Program-made: the position numbers and the translations under genes
Source of the DNA: Bifidobacteriaceae bacterium
GTDB lineage: Bacteria > Actinomycetota > Actinomycetes > Actinomycetales > WQXJ01
Assembly (NCBI GenBank): GCA_031272885.1
Contig: JAISSX010000057.1
Location: 1-64,000 of the forward strand
Direction of reading: 5' to 3'
DNA: 64,000 nucleotides
The notes under the pieces: model-generated
The model's input: only the letters and a program-made list of their open reading frames with translations
Databases searched by the model: none
Told to the model about the DNA's origin: nothing
In this document: positions 8,574 through 17,582 of the stretch, in pieces
How positions within the stretch are numbered: the first letter of the stretch is position 1
Layout: each line of letters begins with the position of its first letter

Positions 8574-8615
8574 CCTAGGACGAGAGTTGCAGGGTTCCTA
8601 GGACGAGAGTTGCAG
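8574..8615. repeat. Tandem 23-bp repeat (CCTAGGACGAGAGTTGCAG)
   Basis: Two identical 19-mers at 8574-8592 and 8597-8615, separated by 4 nt, between ugd and the convergent glycosyltransferase gene. A related CCTAGGACG core occurs at about 23070. Just upstream, GCCTGTGACCTGCAG is shared with the gaps near 520 and, inverted, near 41145. Confidence 0.75.
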
Positions 8616-8635
8616 ACCAAACGCCACCCAACACA

Positions 8636-9676
8636 TCAGGCCGTGACGGACTCGATCCAGCGCTTGATCTCAAGTACCGCCTGGCGCTGCTCCTCGGCCC
8701 GGACGGCGCGCAACCGCACCATGCGCTCCGCCAACTCCGCCCGCCTCGACAAGGCCTCCTCGATTGCCGCCGCCACGGCCGCGGCCTCGTTCTCCACGAA
8801 GATCGCTGCGTCGGCGAAGTACTCCCGCAGCACGCGAGTGCCGGAAACCACCAACGGCACCCCCAAGCTCAACGCCTCGTAGCCCGAACGCTGCATGGTG
8901 TACTCCCGAGTGGTCAGGCCAACCACGCAGCCGGCGCGCCCTATCAGCCGGGCCAGGTCGTCATTGGTGACGTACCCGGTGAAGCGCACGTTGGCCGGCG
9001 CCTGGGCTTGTAGCGCCTGGGGCGCCCGCCCGGTCAGGGCAAACGGCACCTGGGGCAGCAGGGCGGCGGCGGCGAAGATCTGGGCAATCGGTTCGTCGCC
9101 GGCATACGCCAACGGGAACACGGCGTAACCGCCCTCCGGCAGCGTAGCCAGCCCGGCGTCATCGAACACTTCAACGTCTGCGGGCAGACGGGTCTCATCC
9201 AGACTGTCGTGGACGGCCACCGCCTGGCAGCCTTGCTGTTCCGCTATCCGCTTCAGGGCCTCGTTGGTGACGATTACCAGACCGTGTCGACGCAGCCTAG
9301 ACAACACCCAGCGGGTTGACCAGGCCCACTTCGGGTCGTTGAAGGCGCCCGTGTGCAGGTCACCAGCAATCTTGGCGCCGCTGCGCCGGGCGTAGGCCAG
9401 CACGGGCAGCAACGCCACCGGCGGCGGCTGCATCACCAACACCACGGCCGGCCGGCGTTCCCGCAGCAGCCGGGCGGTGTCCCGCCACTGGCGCAGGTAC
9501 CGCAGCACCAGGTTTCCGCCGGGCCGCCACACGTAGACGTCTTCGGCACCAACCTGTTCGGCTAGGCCGTGGCTGCGGCCGTGGAACTCCCACCAACTGA
9601 CAAACAGGGCCGGGTTGGAGGCCGCCATGCCCGATGGCGTGTCGCTAGTTGCGGTTTGACGTTTCACAGGCTCCAC
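8636..9676 (-). CDS. Glycosyltransferase (GT4-like)
   Basis: A 346-residue cytosolic glycosyltransferase with a GT-B layout. The N-terminal half has PAVVLVMQPPPVALLPVLAY and GDLHTGAFNDPKW. The C-terminal nucleotide-sugar half has VRFTGYVTNDDLARLIGRA and GYEALSLGVPLVVSGTRVLREYF, equivalent to the E..A.G.P.V signature. The donor and acceptor sugars cannot be read. The start is GTG at 9676 with GGAG 6 nt upstream. It converges with ugd and follows the WecG-like gene on the same strand, separated by a 9-bp hairpin. Confidence 0.85.
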   Translation of the reverse strand: MEPVKRQTATSDTPSGMAASNPALFVSWWEFHGRSHGLAEQVGAEDVYVWRPGGNLVLRYLRQWRDTARLLRERRPAVVLVMQPPPVALLPVLAYARRSGAKIAGDLHTGAFNDPKWAWSTRWVLSRLRRHGLVIVTNEALKRIAEQQGCQAVAVHDSLDETRLPADVEVFDDAGLATLPEGGYAVFPLAYAGDEPIAQIFAAAALLPQVPFALTGRAPQALQAQAPANVRFTGYVTNDDLARLIGRAGCVVGLTTREYTMQRSGYEALSLGVPLVVSGTRVLREYFADAAIFVENEAAAVAAAIEEALSRRAELAERMVRLRAVRAEEQRQAVLEIKRWIESVTA

Positions 9677-9713
9677 TCTTCACTCCGGGTCGGCCGGGTC
9701 GGCGCCACCGAAT

Positions 9714-9734
9714 TGTCCACCAACTTGGTGGACA
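9714..9734 (-). terminator. Hairpin between two glycosyltransferase genes
   Basis: TGTCCACCA (9714-9722) pairs perfectly with TGGTGGACA (9726-9734) around a 3-nt loop. It sits just after the stop of the WecG-like gene on the minus strand. Confidence 0.6.
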
Positions 9735-9767
9735 GTTTCACCGGGCATGGTTTCGCCTCTCATTGGA

Positions 9768-10589
9768 CTAGTTGCCATCTCGGTGCAGGAGGTGCCGGGC
9801 TAGGGAACGGGCGGCCACGCCCAGGAAGCGCGGGCCTCTGACCAGGTAGCGATAGGCCAGGCGGCGCGGCTCGCGGGACAGTCGCCACAGCCATTCCAGG
9901 CCGCTACGTTGCATCCACAGCGGCGCCCGGGCCACGGCACCGGCCACAAAGTCGACCGCCGCCCCGGCACCCACGTACACGGCATCGGGCAAATCTGGTT
10001 CCCAAGCCAAGAACCACAGTTCCTGCTTAGGTCCACCCAGGCACAGGAACACCAGGTTGGGCGCCCAGGCGGCCAGGTCTGCCACCGTGGGGCGGCAGAT
10101 CTGATCACCCGGGTCTTGCAGCATGGGGACGGCGAAACCCTGCACCTCCAGGCCGGGGTGGGCTTGGCGCAGGTTCTCGATGGCGCGGTCACGCGCGGTG
10201 TCCGACCCGCCGACGATAGCGAGGCGCCAGCCGCGTTCCGGGGCGGCAGCCGCGGCGGCCGGCAGCAGGTCCGCGCCGGTCAGGCGGTTCAGGTTCTGGC
10301 CACCGATCAGGCGAGCCAGGGCCACCACCGGCATGCCGTCGACCAGGAACATCTCGCCCCGGTGGAAGGCCGTGCGCCAGGCCGGGTTGCCCTTCAACAG
10401 CAGGATCAGGTCAACGTTGGGCGTGATGACCAGGTGCCGGCCGGGCGTGGCCATCAGTTGGCCGATCCGGCCCAGCGCGTCAGCCATGTGGCCGGGGAAG
10501 AACTCCTTGCCCCACAGCGAAACTCTGCCGCCCCGCTGCACCAAGGTGACCTGTGGCGGGCGGCTGCGCATGGACATCAATTGTGCCAT
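9768..10589 (-). CDS. WecG/TagA/CpsF family glycosyltransferase
   Basis: A 273-residue enzyme of the GT26 family, which adds N-acetyl-hexosaminuronate or N-acetylmannosamine-type sugars to a lipid-linked acceptor. Family motifs are TPNVDLILLLKGN, FLVDGMPVVALARLIG, GADLLP, WRLAIVGGSD, and LVFLCLGGPKQELW with its conserved GxPxQE. The C-terminal WLWRLSREPRRLAYRYLVRG is the basic membrane-associating tail typical of the family. The ATG at 10589 is chosen because the longer frame overlaps the divergent acyltransferase gene. No clear ribosome-binding site is visible; ATGs at 10577 and 10571 are alternatives. Confidence 0.9.
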   Translation of the reverse strand: MAQLMSMRSRPPQVTLVQRGGRVSLWGKEFFPGHMADALGRIGQLMATPGRHLVITPNVDLILLLKGNPAWRTAFHRGEMFLVDGMPVVALARLIGGQNLNRLTGADLLPAAAAAAPERGWRLAIVGGSDTARDRAIENLRQAHPGLEVQGFAVPMLQDPGDQICRPTVADLAAWAPNLVFLCLGGPKQELWFLAWEPDLPDAVYVGAGAAVDFVAGAVARAPLWMQRSGLEWLWRLSREPRRLAYRYLVRGPRFLGVAARSLARHLLHRDGN

Positions 10590-10629
10590 GCGGGGCCCAA
10601 CGAAGCAGCCCGGGTCGGCCTGGTCTGGG

Positions 10630-10635
10630 TAAGCT
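10630..10635 (+). promoter_or_regulatory. Leaderless -10 box TAAGCT
   Basis: TAAGCT followed by 6 nt and the GTG at 10642 of the acyltransferase gene. Confidence 0.5.
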
Positions 10636-10641
10636 ACTCCA

Positions 10642-12792
10642 GTGCCCAATGCCACTCGCGGCCAGGCCGGCCCCCCCGCTGTAGGCTTAGCCTCCCGCCA
10701 GCGCCGGGATATCCAGCTTCTGCGCGCCCTGGCCGTCGCCCTGGTTGTGGTGTACCACTTCATGCCAAAGCTGGCGCCTGGCGGCTACATCGGCGTTGAC
10801 GCCTTCTTCGTCATCTCCGGCTACCTCATCACGACCAGCTTGGTAGCTCGCCCGCCCAGAACCATCATGGACTTGGGCCGCTTCTGGAACCGCCGGATTC
10901 GGCGCCTGCTCCCGGCCGCCTTCGCCGCCATCATCGTCACCTTCCTGGCGGCGGCCCTGCTGGCTCCCGTGACCCGCCTCGCCACCACCGCCAAGGATGC
11001 CGTCTATTCGGCCTTCTACCTGCAGAACTGGAATCTTGCCCGGCAGGCGGTGGACTATCTTCAGTCGACCCAGCCCCCAGGACCGATGCAACACTTCTGG
11101 TCGCTGTCGGTCGAAGAACAGTTCTACATCTTCTGGCCGGTCCTGGTCCTGCTGGTCGCGTTGATCACGCGCCGGCGGCACCGTCACACCATCATCGGCC
11201 TGACCGCCGTCTTCGCCCTGGTCGGTGGCCTCTCCCTGGCCTACTCCGGCTACCTCACTGCCATCGCCCCCGCCAAGGCCTATTTCATTACCCCCACCCG
11301 TGTGTGGGAGCTGGCGATAGGCGGCCTCTTGGCCGTTGCCCTGCCGCCATTCCTGCGCCATTGCCGGCCGGCCAACAAGTTGCTCAGCGCTCGGCCCGGC
11401 CAACTGGCGGTGGCCTGGACAGGCGTGGCAATGATTGCCGCGGCTGGGTGGTTCTTCAGCGACACGACAGCCTTCCCCGGTCTGGCCGCGCTGCTGCCCA
11501 CACTAGGCAGCGCGGTGTTCATTGCGGGCGGCGCCCTAGCCACGCCTGGCCGGCCGGCCAGGCTGCCCGTGCGCTGGCTGGTCTTTCTTGGCGATGCCTC
11601 CTATTCGGTCTACCTGTGGCACTGGCCAGTGGCCGTCATCCTGCCCGAGGTTCTGGGTCATTCGTTGACCTGGTGGGAGACTGTCGCCGCCATCGCCTTC
11701 ACCCTTGTGGTGTCGGCGCTTTCCTATAAATACATCGAAACGCCCTTCCGCCACACCCCGGTGCTGGTCGCACCCTTGCGGCGGGCCTTTGCCTTTGCCC
11801 TGTCCGGCATGATGATCATTGCCGTCGCCGGCGTCGGCTGCCGGTATGTGCTCTCAAACCGCGCGCAAAGTGATCTGGCTGAGGTTCGCGCCCTGGCGGC
11901 CGAAGACTCCTGCCTTGGCGCCGCCGCCCTCCTCATCCCCGAATGCTCCAGCCCGGACGCCGGCGGCCGAAGCCTGGTCGAGACGCCGCTGGCCGCCCAA
12001 GAGGACTTCCCTGCCACCGATGCGGATGGCTCACAGGCCTGCTATTGGCGCACGGACAAGATCGGCGAGCCCAAATGTCATTATGGTGTTGAATCGGCGG
12101 ATGCGACAAAGGTAGCCCTGCTGGGAAACTCCCACGCGGCCCAATGGTTACCAGCAGTGGAAGGGCTGGCCTCGGCCGACAACTTGGCCATCACGACCTA
12201 CATTGCGGCACAGTGCTATCCCGCCACGCTGCCGCTGGCCCAGTTCTCGCCGGACAACCGGCGGCGCTGTCTGGAGTACACCTCGCACTCCCTCGAAGCC
12301 ATCGCGGACGCCAACACCGACGTGGTCATCATGTCGGCCTACAGCACCCCCACCAACCCCAGTTTGAGGTTTGCCGACGTCCCGGTCGAAGAACAGTTCG
12401 ACACCATTGCCCAGTCCTGGAGCACCATCCTCCAGTCTTACCGGGCGCTGGACATCCCGGTGGTCGTGATCCGTGACACGCCATCGCCGGATTCAGACGT
12501 ACCGGCCTGCCTGACCAATCACGCTACCGACCCCGAAGCCTGCAATGGCAACCGGGCAGACTGGCTCAAAGATGACCCTCTGGCCGCTGCCGCCCTTGCC
12601 CTGAACGATCCCGGCGTGGTTGTGGCGGACCTGACCGATGCCTTCTGCGAGGGTGAGACTTGCTTCGCCGTGGCCGGCGGGCTGGTCGTTTACCGTGACC
12701 ACGATCATGTGGCTGGGACCTACGCCGCCTCGGCGGCAGAGGCGTTGGCGCCCTACATCGACCAGGCCCTGGCCCAGGCTGCGGCAGGGTAA
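10642..12792 (+). CDS. Membrane acyltransferase with SGNH domain (OafA/YrhL type)
   Basis: A 716-residue protein. The first ~390 residues are an acyltransferase-3 domain of about ten membrane helices that starts RRDIQLLRALAVALVVVYHF and has FFVISGYLI and LWHWPVAV. The catalytic His is in the VYHF helix. The C-terminal ~300 residues lie outside the membrane and form an SGNH domain beginning VALLGNSHAAQW, with a late DHDHVAGTYA as the likely catalytic Asp/His block. Such fusions O-acetylate surface glycans. The GTG start is supported by a leaderless -10 box. The gene converges with a second acyltransferase-3 gene, stop to stop with a 7-nt gap. Confidence 0.93.
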   Translation: MPNATRGQAGPPAVGLASRQRRDIQLLRALAVALVVVYHFMPKLAPGGYIGVDAFFVISGYLITTSLVARPPRTIMDLGRFWNRRIRRLLPAAFAAIIVTFLAAALLAPVTRLATTAKDAVYSAFYLQNWNLARQAVDYLQSTQPPGPMQHFWSLSVEEQFYIFWPVLVLLVALITRRRHRHTIIGLTAVFALVGGLSLAYSGYLTAIAPAKAYFITPTRVWELAIGGLLAVALPPFLRHCRPANKLLSARPGQLAVAWTGVAMIAAAGWFFSDTTAFPGLAALLPTLGSAVFIAGGALATPGRPARLPVRWLVFLGDASYSVYLWHWPVAVILPEVLGHSLTWWETVAAIAFTLVVSALSYKYIETPFRHTPVLVAPLRRAFAFALSGMMIIAVAGVGCRYVLSNRAQSDLAEVRALAAEDSCLGAAALLIPECSSPDAGGRSLVETPLAAQEDFPATDADGSQACYWRTDKIGEPKCHYGVESADATKVALLGNSHAAQWLPAVEGLASADNLAITTYIAAQCYPATLPLAQFSPDNRRRCLEYTSHSLEAIADANTDVVIMSAYSTPTNPSLRFADVPVEEQFDTIAQSWSTILQSYRALDIPVVVIRDTPSPDSDVPACLTNHATDPEACNGNRADWLKDDPLAAAALALNDPGVVVADLTDAFCEGETCFAVAGGLVVYRDHDHVAGTYAASAAEALAPYIDQALAQAAAG

Positions 12793-12799
12793 AGCGTCC

Positions 12800-13963
12800 T
12801 TAGATGTAACGGCGGACCGGCGGGATCAGGCGAACCAGGTTGACCGCAATCAGGCCGCCGGTGACTATCAGCGCGACACCGACCAGGGTGGCCGGCAGCG
12901 TGGTGATGCCAGGGGCCCACGCCTCGATCAGATCCCACAGGAACTGGTTTCTGAGAATCCCTTCGGTCAGATAGACACCGAACACTCCGCCGGCCAGCCA
13001 CATCACCGCTTGGGCGGCCCGCCGCGGCAGCGGCCATCGTTGCAGCGCCCAGGCTAGGGTCAACATGCAGGTCAGCGTGGTGACCGCCACCAGCGAGTTG
13101 AAGTAGAACTGGGTGGACGGGTCGCCGCCGGTCACGCCATCGTGCCAGGTCATCACGGCCGTGTAGGCGATAGACAGTGCCGAGGCTGCCAGGGCCAACC
13201 CAACCAGGCGGCCCTGGATGCGCTTGACCTTAACCTGTTCACCCAGCCAATAGCCCAGCAGGGGGTAGAAGACGAAGTTCGCCGTGGCTAACGGCAACGA
13301 GAAGTAGTTGGTGATGCCCCAACCCAACCAGGCTTTCAATGAAGCTACCAGCAACTGGTAGCCCACGCCCAGGCAGATCAGATAGGTGAAGTGCTGCGGC
13401 TTGAGGTTCTGAGCCATGGCGCGCAGCAAGGGCAGGAGCATCAAGAATCCCAGGTAGGAGTACAAGAACCAGTTGAGGATGCCGCCGCTCAACATGGCCC
13501 GGCAGAAGTCCCCCACCCCGGCGGGCGATGCCGCGTAGTCGGCTTCGGCACCAAAGAAGCCTTGTTTGCGCAGGGCATACTGAAGCAACCCCATCACCAG
13601 GATGACAATCGCCATGCGCTTGACCCGCTTGCCCCACACCACACGCAAGGGTTCGTCGCGGCCCAACAGAACGGCCCCCGAAGCCATGAAGTAGAGCGGC
13701 ACCGCCACCTTGCAGCTGATCGACAGGCTGAGTCCGGCCCAGTAAGCCAGGCCGCTGGGCGACCAAGCCAGGTAATGCTGGAAGCCGAACTGCCCGGTGT
13801 GGTTGAAAACCACCGCGTAGATGGCGAGCACCTTGGCCAGGTCCAGGTAGGCAATCCGGCCGGCCTTGGGGTTGTCCACACCAAGAGCCAACACGTGGCC
13901 TAGCCTGCGGCGGAACCCGGCTGGCGCCGGCGCCGCAGCTTGGGAGGAAGACACAACGCTCAT
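12800..13963 (-). CDS. Acyltransferase-3 family membrane protein
   Basis: A 387-residue integral membrane protein with about ten helices. RIAYLDLAKVLAIYAVVFNHTGQ near the N terminus carries the His of the acyltransferase-3 family, and the phrase PLYFMASGAVLLGRDE is typical of this COG3274/OpgC-like branch. There is no SGNH domain, unlike its neighbour. It probably transfers acetyl or succinyl groups to sugars of the same glycan. The start is ATG at 13963, since the upstream 43 codons contain no family sequence. It is divergent from the Wzz-like gene. Confidence 0.85.
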   Translation of the reverse strand: MSVVSSSQAAAPAPAGFRRRLGHVLALGVDNPKAGRIAYLDLAKVLAIYAVVFNHTGQFGFQHYLAWSPSGLAYWAGLSLSISCKVAVPLYFMASGAVLLGRDEPLRVVWGKRVKRMAIVILVMGLLQYALRKQGFFGAEADYAASPAGVGDFCRAMLSGGILNWFLYSYLGFLMLLPLLRAMAQNLKPQHFTYLICLGVGYQLLVASLKAWLGWGITNYFSLPLATANFVFYPLLGYWLGEQVKVKRIQGRLVGLALAASALSIAYTAVMTWHDGVTGGDPSTQFYFNSLVAVTTLTCMLTLAWALQRWPLPRRAAQAVMWLAGGVFGVYLTEGILRNQFLWDLIEAWAPGITTLPATLVGVALIVTGGLIAVNLVRLIPPVRRYI

Positions 13964-14045
13964 GCTAGTGCCGCAGCGCACAAGGTAGAGTGACCACGAC
14001 ACCATGGGCCAGCGTTGGCTGCCTCTCCACTGAAGGGTCTGCTCG

Positions 14046-15047
14046 ATGAGTTTGCGCGATTGTCTCCTGCTGGCAAGGAAGCAATGGATCATCCTGATTG
14101 TCGCCGTCTTGATCGGTGGCGTCCTGGGTGCCGTGGCCAGCCGGGTTTACAACCCGCGTGAAGAAACCCAAGCCATGCTTACCGCCAGCATCATGGTTCC
14201 GGACAGCCTAGCCAGTCAGTGGAAGCCAACCGATACGAATCTCCTGATCGACTCCACCCTTGCCTTGGGCCTACCGGATGAAGTCTGGGAGTCCACCGCC
14301 GCCGCGATCATCCCAGAACTGACCGGAGAGGAATTGAAAGAAGTCTCTCAGGTCTACCGGGCCGGCAACGGCCCGGCCGTCCGTATAGTCGTCACTTTGC
14401 CGGACGCTGCCGCAGCCAACAACGCTGCCAACCAATTGGCCGATTACGTTAAGGCCACACTTGAGCAAGGTGCGGGCACCGATCTGACTGTCAACCGCAG
14501 TGTGGTCGAAACCGCCGCGGGGGCAGCCTCGCTGTCCGCAACGAAACTCCTCGCCCTGGGCCTCGCCGTCGGCTTGGTGGTGGGAATCGCCATTGTCCTA
14601 TTGCGCTACCTGACCCGCCGCACCGTGCTGAGCGAAGACAGTATCGGCGACATCACTGACTTGCCGGTCCTGGAGCACATCAACCTCCGCCGGAAGGGAG
14701 CCGATGACGGGACTCGCCTAAGTGCCCTCGCCCTCAAGTTGGGTGCCACGGCACCGAGCGAGGACCCCAAGGCTCCAGTGACCTTGCTGGCAATGTCGCC
14801 AACCGAAACTGCTCGCCTGGAACAAGACGGCGGGCTGGCCAATCAACTGAAGGAGGCGGCCTCGTGTGATGCCGCGGTAGCGGACGCCTCGACTCCAGAC
14901 GGCCTGGCTGCCGCCAAGACTGGTTCTGTACCGGTTCCTGTCGCCTTCGCCCACTTCACGCGCACCAACGACCTACGCCGTGTCTTGAGGGATTTGCAAC
15001 AGGTCGGAGTCACACCCGCCGGAATTGTGCTGGTGACCGACCACTGA
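14046..15047 (+). CDS. Wzz/CapA-like polysaccharide co-polymerase with a degenerate kinase-like tail
   Basis: A 333-residue membrane protein. TM1 is near residues 14-33 (QWIILIVAVLIGGVLGAVAS) and TM2 near 160-185 (LLALGLAVGLVVGIAIVLL). Between them is an extracellular domain of about 125 residues, the layout of chain-length regulators. The cytosolic tail of about 150 residues resembles a bacterial tyrosine-kinase fold: it ends in FTRTNDLRRVLRDLQQVG and a VTPAGIVLVTD strand. It has no Walker A, and the expected P-loop position reads AMSPTETARL. It therefore probably regulates without kinase activity. It starts an overlapping plus-strand run with the next two genes. Confidence 0.75.
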   Translation: MSLRDCLLLARKQWIILIVAVLIGGVLGAVASRVYNPREETQAMLTASIMVPDSLASQWKPTDTNLLIDSTLALGLPDEVWESTAAAIIPELTGEELKEVSQVYRAGNGPAVRIVVTLPDAAAANNAANQLADYVKATLEQGAGTDLTVNRSVVETAAGAASLSATKLLALGLAVGLVVGIAIVLLRYLTRRTVLSEDSIGDITDLPVLEHINLRRKGADDGTRLSALALKLGATAPSEDPKAPVTLLAMSPTETARLEQDGGLANQLKEAASCDAAVADASTPDGLAAAKTGSVPVPVAFAHFTRTNDLRRVLRDLQQVGVTPAGIVLVTDH

Positions 15048-15049
15048 CC

Positions 15050-16408
15050 ATGGGCTCGATCGGCATCGCCTCCGAAACCGCCAGGCCCAGCCTGGCGGTT
15101 CGCTGGCTGGTGCCCGCCACTATCGTGGTGGCCACGGCCCAAAACCCGTTGCTGGTCCTACTCGCTGGTGGCGACCAGATGGCCTTGGGCGCCAACCCCT
15201 CCATCCTGGCAACGCCCATTCGGTACCTCGACGACCTGTTGATCCTCCTGTTGGCGGTGGCGCTATTCCCCCGGCTGACACGCTTCCACCGGCGATGCGC
15301 CCGCCTGGTTGTCGGGTGGGCGGCCCTGGTGGCCTTGGCGGTAGTCCACGCCATCGCTGCCAACATCGTGCCGGCGGGCAATGCCGTTACGGTGGCCCGC
15401 CAGGTGTTGATGCCGGTACTCATCATCGGTATAGGCGCCTCACTGCGCCGCAACGAGTGGCGGGCTGCGGCCATCACAACGCTGGCACTCTCGGCCATCA
15501 ACGCCCCCTACACCTTCCTGGAGTGGTGTGGCATACGCCTGTTCCCGCCGGCCAACCTGGGCTACTTGGACGGCGGATGGGTCTACCCCCCGCCGTTGAA
15601 CCTGCCATATAACTTTGTGTCCTGGAGTTCACCCACAGAATGGTCGGTCCGGCTGGGTGGGTTGTTGATCAACCCCCCAACACTTGGCATCTTCGCAGCA
15701 TTGTCGGCCAGCCTGACTTGGTGGCTGCTGCGCAACCAGGCACTCCGGTACACCCTGGCCTTGGCCAACGCAATGGTGTGTTTCGGCACCATCTCTAGGG
15801 CCGGCATCATGATCCTCTTGGTGGGCCTATTGGGTCCATATTTCGTGAAGCGAGTTGGCCGCACCATCAGCGTGATCGGTTTCGCCGTGGGTATCACCTT
15901 GGGCGGCACCATCATTGCCACCATGCCTGGTTCAACCAAACACGTCACAGGTTTGGTAGTGGGACTGACCCGTGGCCTCAAAGCACCGTTGGGCGAGGGT
16001 TTTGGCAAGGTTGGCAACCTGGCCAAAGCCGCTGTGGCCGGTGAGTCGCTGCTCGGCATCGCCTTCAGCGCCATGGGCTGGCTGGCCATTGCGCTGGTGG
16101 CCGCGATTGTGATCAAACTGGTTCTACGGTTGCAGTCATCGACCGCCAGTTGGGTGCCACTTGTCCAGTTGGGGGCCCTGTTGGCGGCGGCCTTGGCCGA
16201 GACGGGCGGGGCCGTTTACGGCACCATTCCGATGTGGCTGTTCTTCGGTTATGCGCTGGTCAACCCGGACTTGGCCAGCCTCAGCCTGGAACCGGACCGG
16301 GCCCGCAATCCGAAGGTGCTGTTTGGCTTCGACGAACTGGCGTCCCCGGAACAGCCGAACCGCATCTGCTTCCGGCCGGTGGAAGACCGGAGGCTGCTGT
16401 GCAAGTAG
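15050..16408 (+). CDS. Second polysaccharide polymerase-like membrane protein
   Basis: A 452-residue integral membrane protein with about 10-12 hydrophobic helices and a large extracellular loop (residues ~160-200, LFPPANLGYLDGGWVYPP). It resembles Wzy-type polymerases of actinobacterial capsules in topology. Conserved primary motifs are weak, as is normal for Wzy. The region ANAMVCFGTISRAGIMILLVG matches the SRxG part of O-antigen polymerase proteins. It starts 3 nt after the Wzz-like stop and overlaps the pyruvyltransferase start by 10 nt, which suggests one transcript. With the gene at 5791 the locus has two candidate polymerases; one may be a ligase. Confidence 0.75.
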   Translation: MGSIGIASETARPSLAVRWLVPATIVVATAQNPLLVLLAGGDQMALGANPSILATPIRYLDDLLILLLAVALFPRLTRFHRRCARLVVGWAALVALAVVHAIAANIVPAGNAVTVARQVLMPVLIIGIGASLRRNEWRAAAITTLALSAINAPYTFLEWCGIRLFPPANLGYLDGGWVYPPPLNLPYNFVSWSSPTEWSVRLGGLLINPPTLGIFAALSASLTWWLLRNQALRYTLALANAMVCFGTISRAGIMILLVGLLGPYFVKRVGRTISVIGFAVGITLGGTIIATMPGSTKHVTGLVVGLTRGLKAPLGEGFGKVGNLAKAAVAGESLLGIAFSAMGWLAIALVAAIVIKLVLRLQSSTASWVPLVQLGALLAAALAETGGAVYGTIPMWLFFGYALVNPDLASLSLEPDRARNPKVLFGFDELASPEQPNRICFRPVEDRRLLCK

Positions 16409-17580
16409 GCCTGTTGCACTTCCACCGGGCGGTCAACCACGGCGCCGTGTTGCAGGGCCTGGCCCTCGCCGGGGCGGTGGAAAGCCTGGGCGCGGCTGCG
16501 ACAATCATCGACTACCGCCCACGGACGTACGAGGAGCAATACGCCCCCCTGCCCGGCCCGGTCAAACAGGCGGCTTGGGTCTACCACTCCAGGCAGTCCT
16601 GCGGCGCGGGCAGTGCTCAGGCCGCCTACGCCGTGGCACGCCGTATGGCCACCCTGGCCCTTGAACTGCCTCAGATCACCGACCGCAAGGCCATCCGCGC
16701 CGCCTTTGACCGCTACTTGGAGGCGCATGCCCGCCTGACCCGGCCTTATGGCTCGATCGGAGCCTTGCAGGCGGCCCCACCCGCCCTCGACGCCTATGTG
16801 GTGGGCAGCGATCAGGTGTGGAACCCTTACGTCACCGGCGGCTTGGACCCGGCCTTCTTTCTCGGCTTCGGGGCGCCACAGACCAACCGGGTGGCGTACG
16901 CGGTCAGCCCAACCCGGCAACTGAATGTGGCGGCCCACGCTGCCGTGCTCAAGGCCCTGACCAGCGGTTTCTCCCACATCTCGCTGCGTGAGGCGGAGCA
17001 ACAAGCGGCCCTGGCGGGCGCCATCGGGCACCCCGTGGCAGTCTCCCCCGATCCTGTCCTGCTGCTGGAACCCGGCCAACTGGCGGCCCTGGAAGAACCC
17101 ATCAAGACGCCCAGCAGGCCGTATCTCTTGACCTATCTGTTCAGGGACCCGGCCGCCAAGCCGGCCGTGGAACAAGCCTGCGCCACGTTGGCCAAGGCTG
17201 AGGGCTTAGGCGTGATCGACGTCTCGCTGGAGAACCACCGCATGCGCTTGCCCGGTATCCACCCTAGGCAACAGAACCCAGGCGAGTTTCTGAGCCTGCT
17301 CAAGGGGGCCGCCTTGGTGGTAACCAACTCGTTCCACGCCACGGCCCTGTCGGTGCTCTACGGACGCCGCTTGCTGGTGGCGACCAGGCAGGGCACCGGC
17401 GGGCGCATGGTCGAACTGTTGGAACGGCTGGGGCTGGGGGGCTGCCTGATGGACCCGCCAGCCGCCGGACAGCCCACGCCGGGGGCGACTCGAGTGGAGG
17501 GCTCGGACCAGGTTGAGGCCAGGCTGGCCCAGGTGAGAGCCGAAGGCATGGACTACCTCAAGCGCTCCCTGGGGGCCTAG
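16399..17580 (+). CDS. Polysaccharide pyruvyl transferase family protein
   Basis: A 393-residue enzyme that transfers pyruvate from PEP to a sugar of the repeat unit as a ketal. It has the family features: VGLLHFHRAVNHGAVLQGLAL at the N terminus, YVVGSDQVWNPYVTGG near residue 134, and a C-terminal SLLKGAALVVTNSFHATALS in a GT-B-like fold. The start is GTG at 16399 with GGAGG 5 nt upstream, inside the last codons of the polymerase gene. The product would be a negatively charged, pyruvylated glycan. It is stop-to-stop with the GT2 gene. Confidence 0.93.
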   Translation: MQVGLLHFHRAVNHGAVLQGLALAGAVESLGAAATIIDYRPRTYEEQYAPLPGPVKQAAWVYHSRQSCGAGSAQAAYAVARRMATLALELPQITDRKAIRAAFDRYLEAHARLTRPYGSIGALQAAPPALDAYVVGSDQVWNPYVTGGLDPAFFLGFGAPQTNRVAYAVSPTRQLNVAAHAAVLKALTSGFSHISLREAEQQAALAGAIGHPVAVSPDPVLLLEPGQLAALEEPIKTPSRPYLLTYLFRDPAAKPAVEQACATLAKAEGLGVIDVSLENHRMRLPGIHPRQQNPGEFLSLLKGAALVVTNSFHATALSVLYGRRLLVATRQGTGGRMVELLERLGLGGCLMDPPAAGQPTPGATRVEGSDQVEARLAQVRAEGMDYLKRSLGA

Positions 17581-17582
17581 GC

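Noticed and set aside
15050-16408. Reading the second polymerase as a duplicate of the gene at 5791
   Set aside because: Apart from topology and an SRxG-like patch the sequences differ, so they are separate family members rather than a recent duplication.
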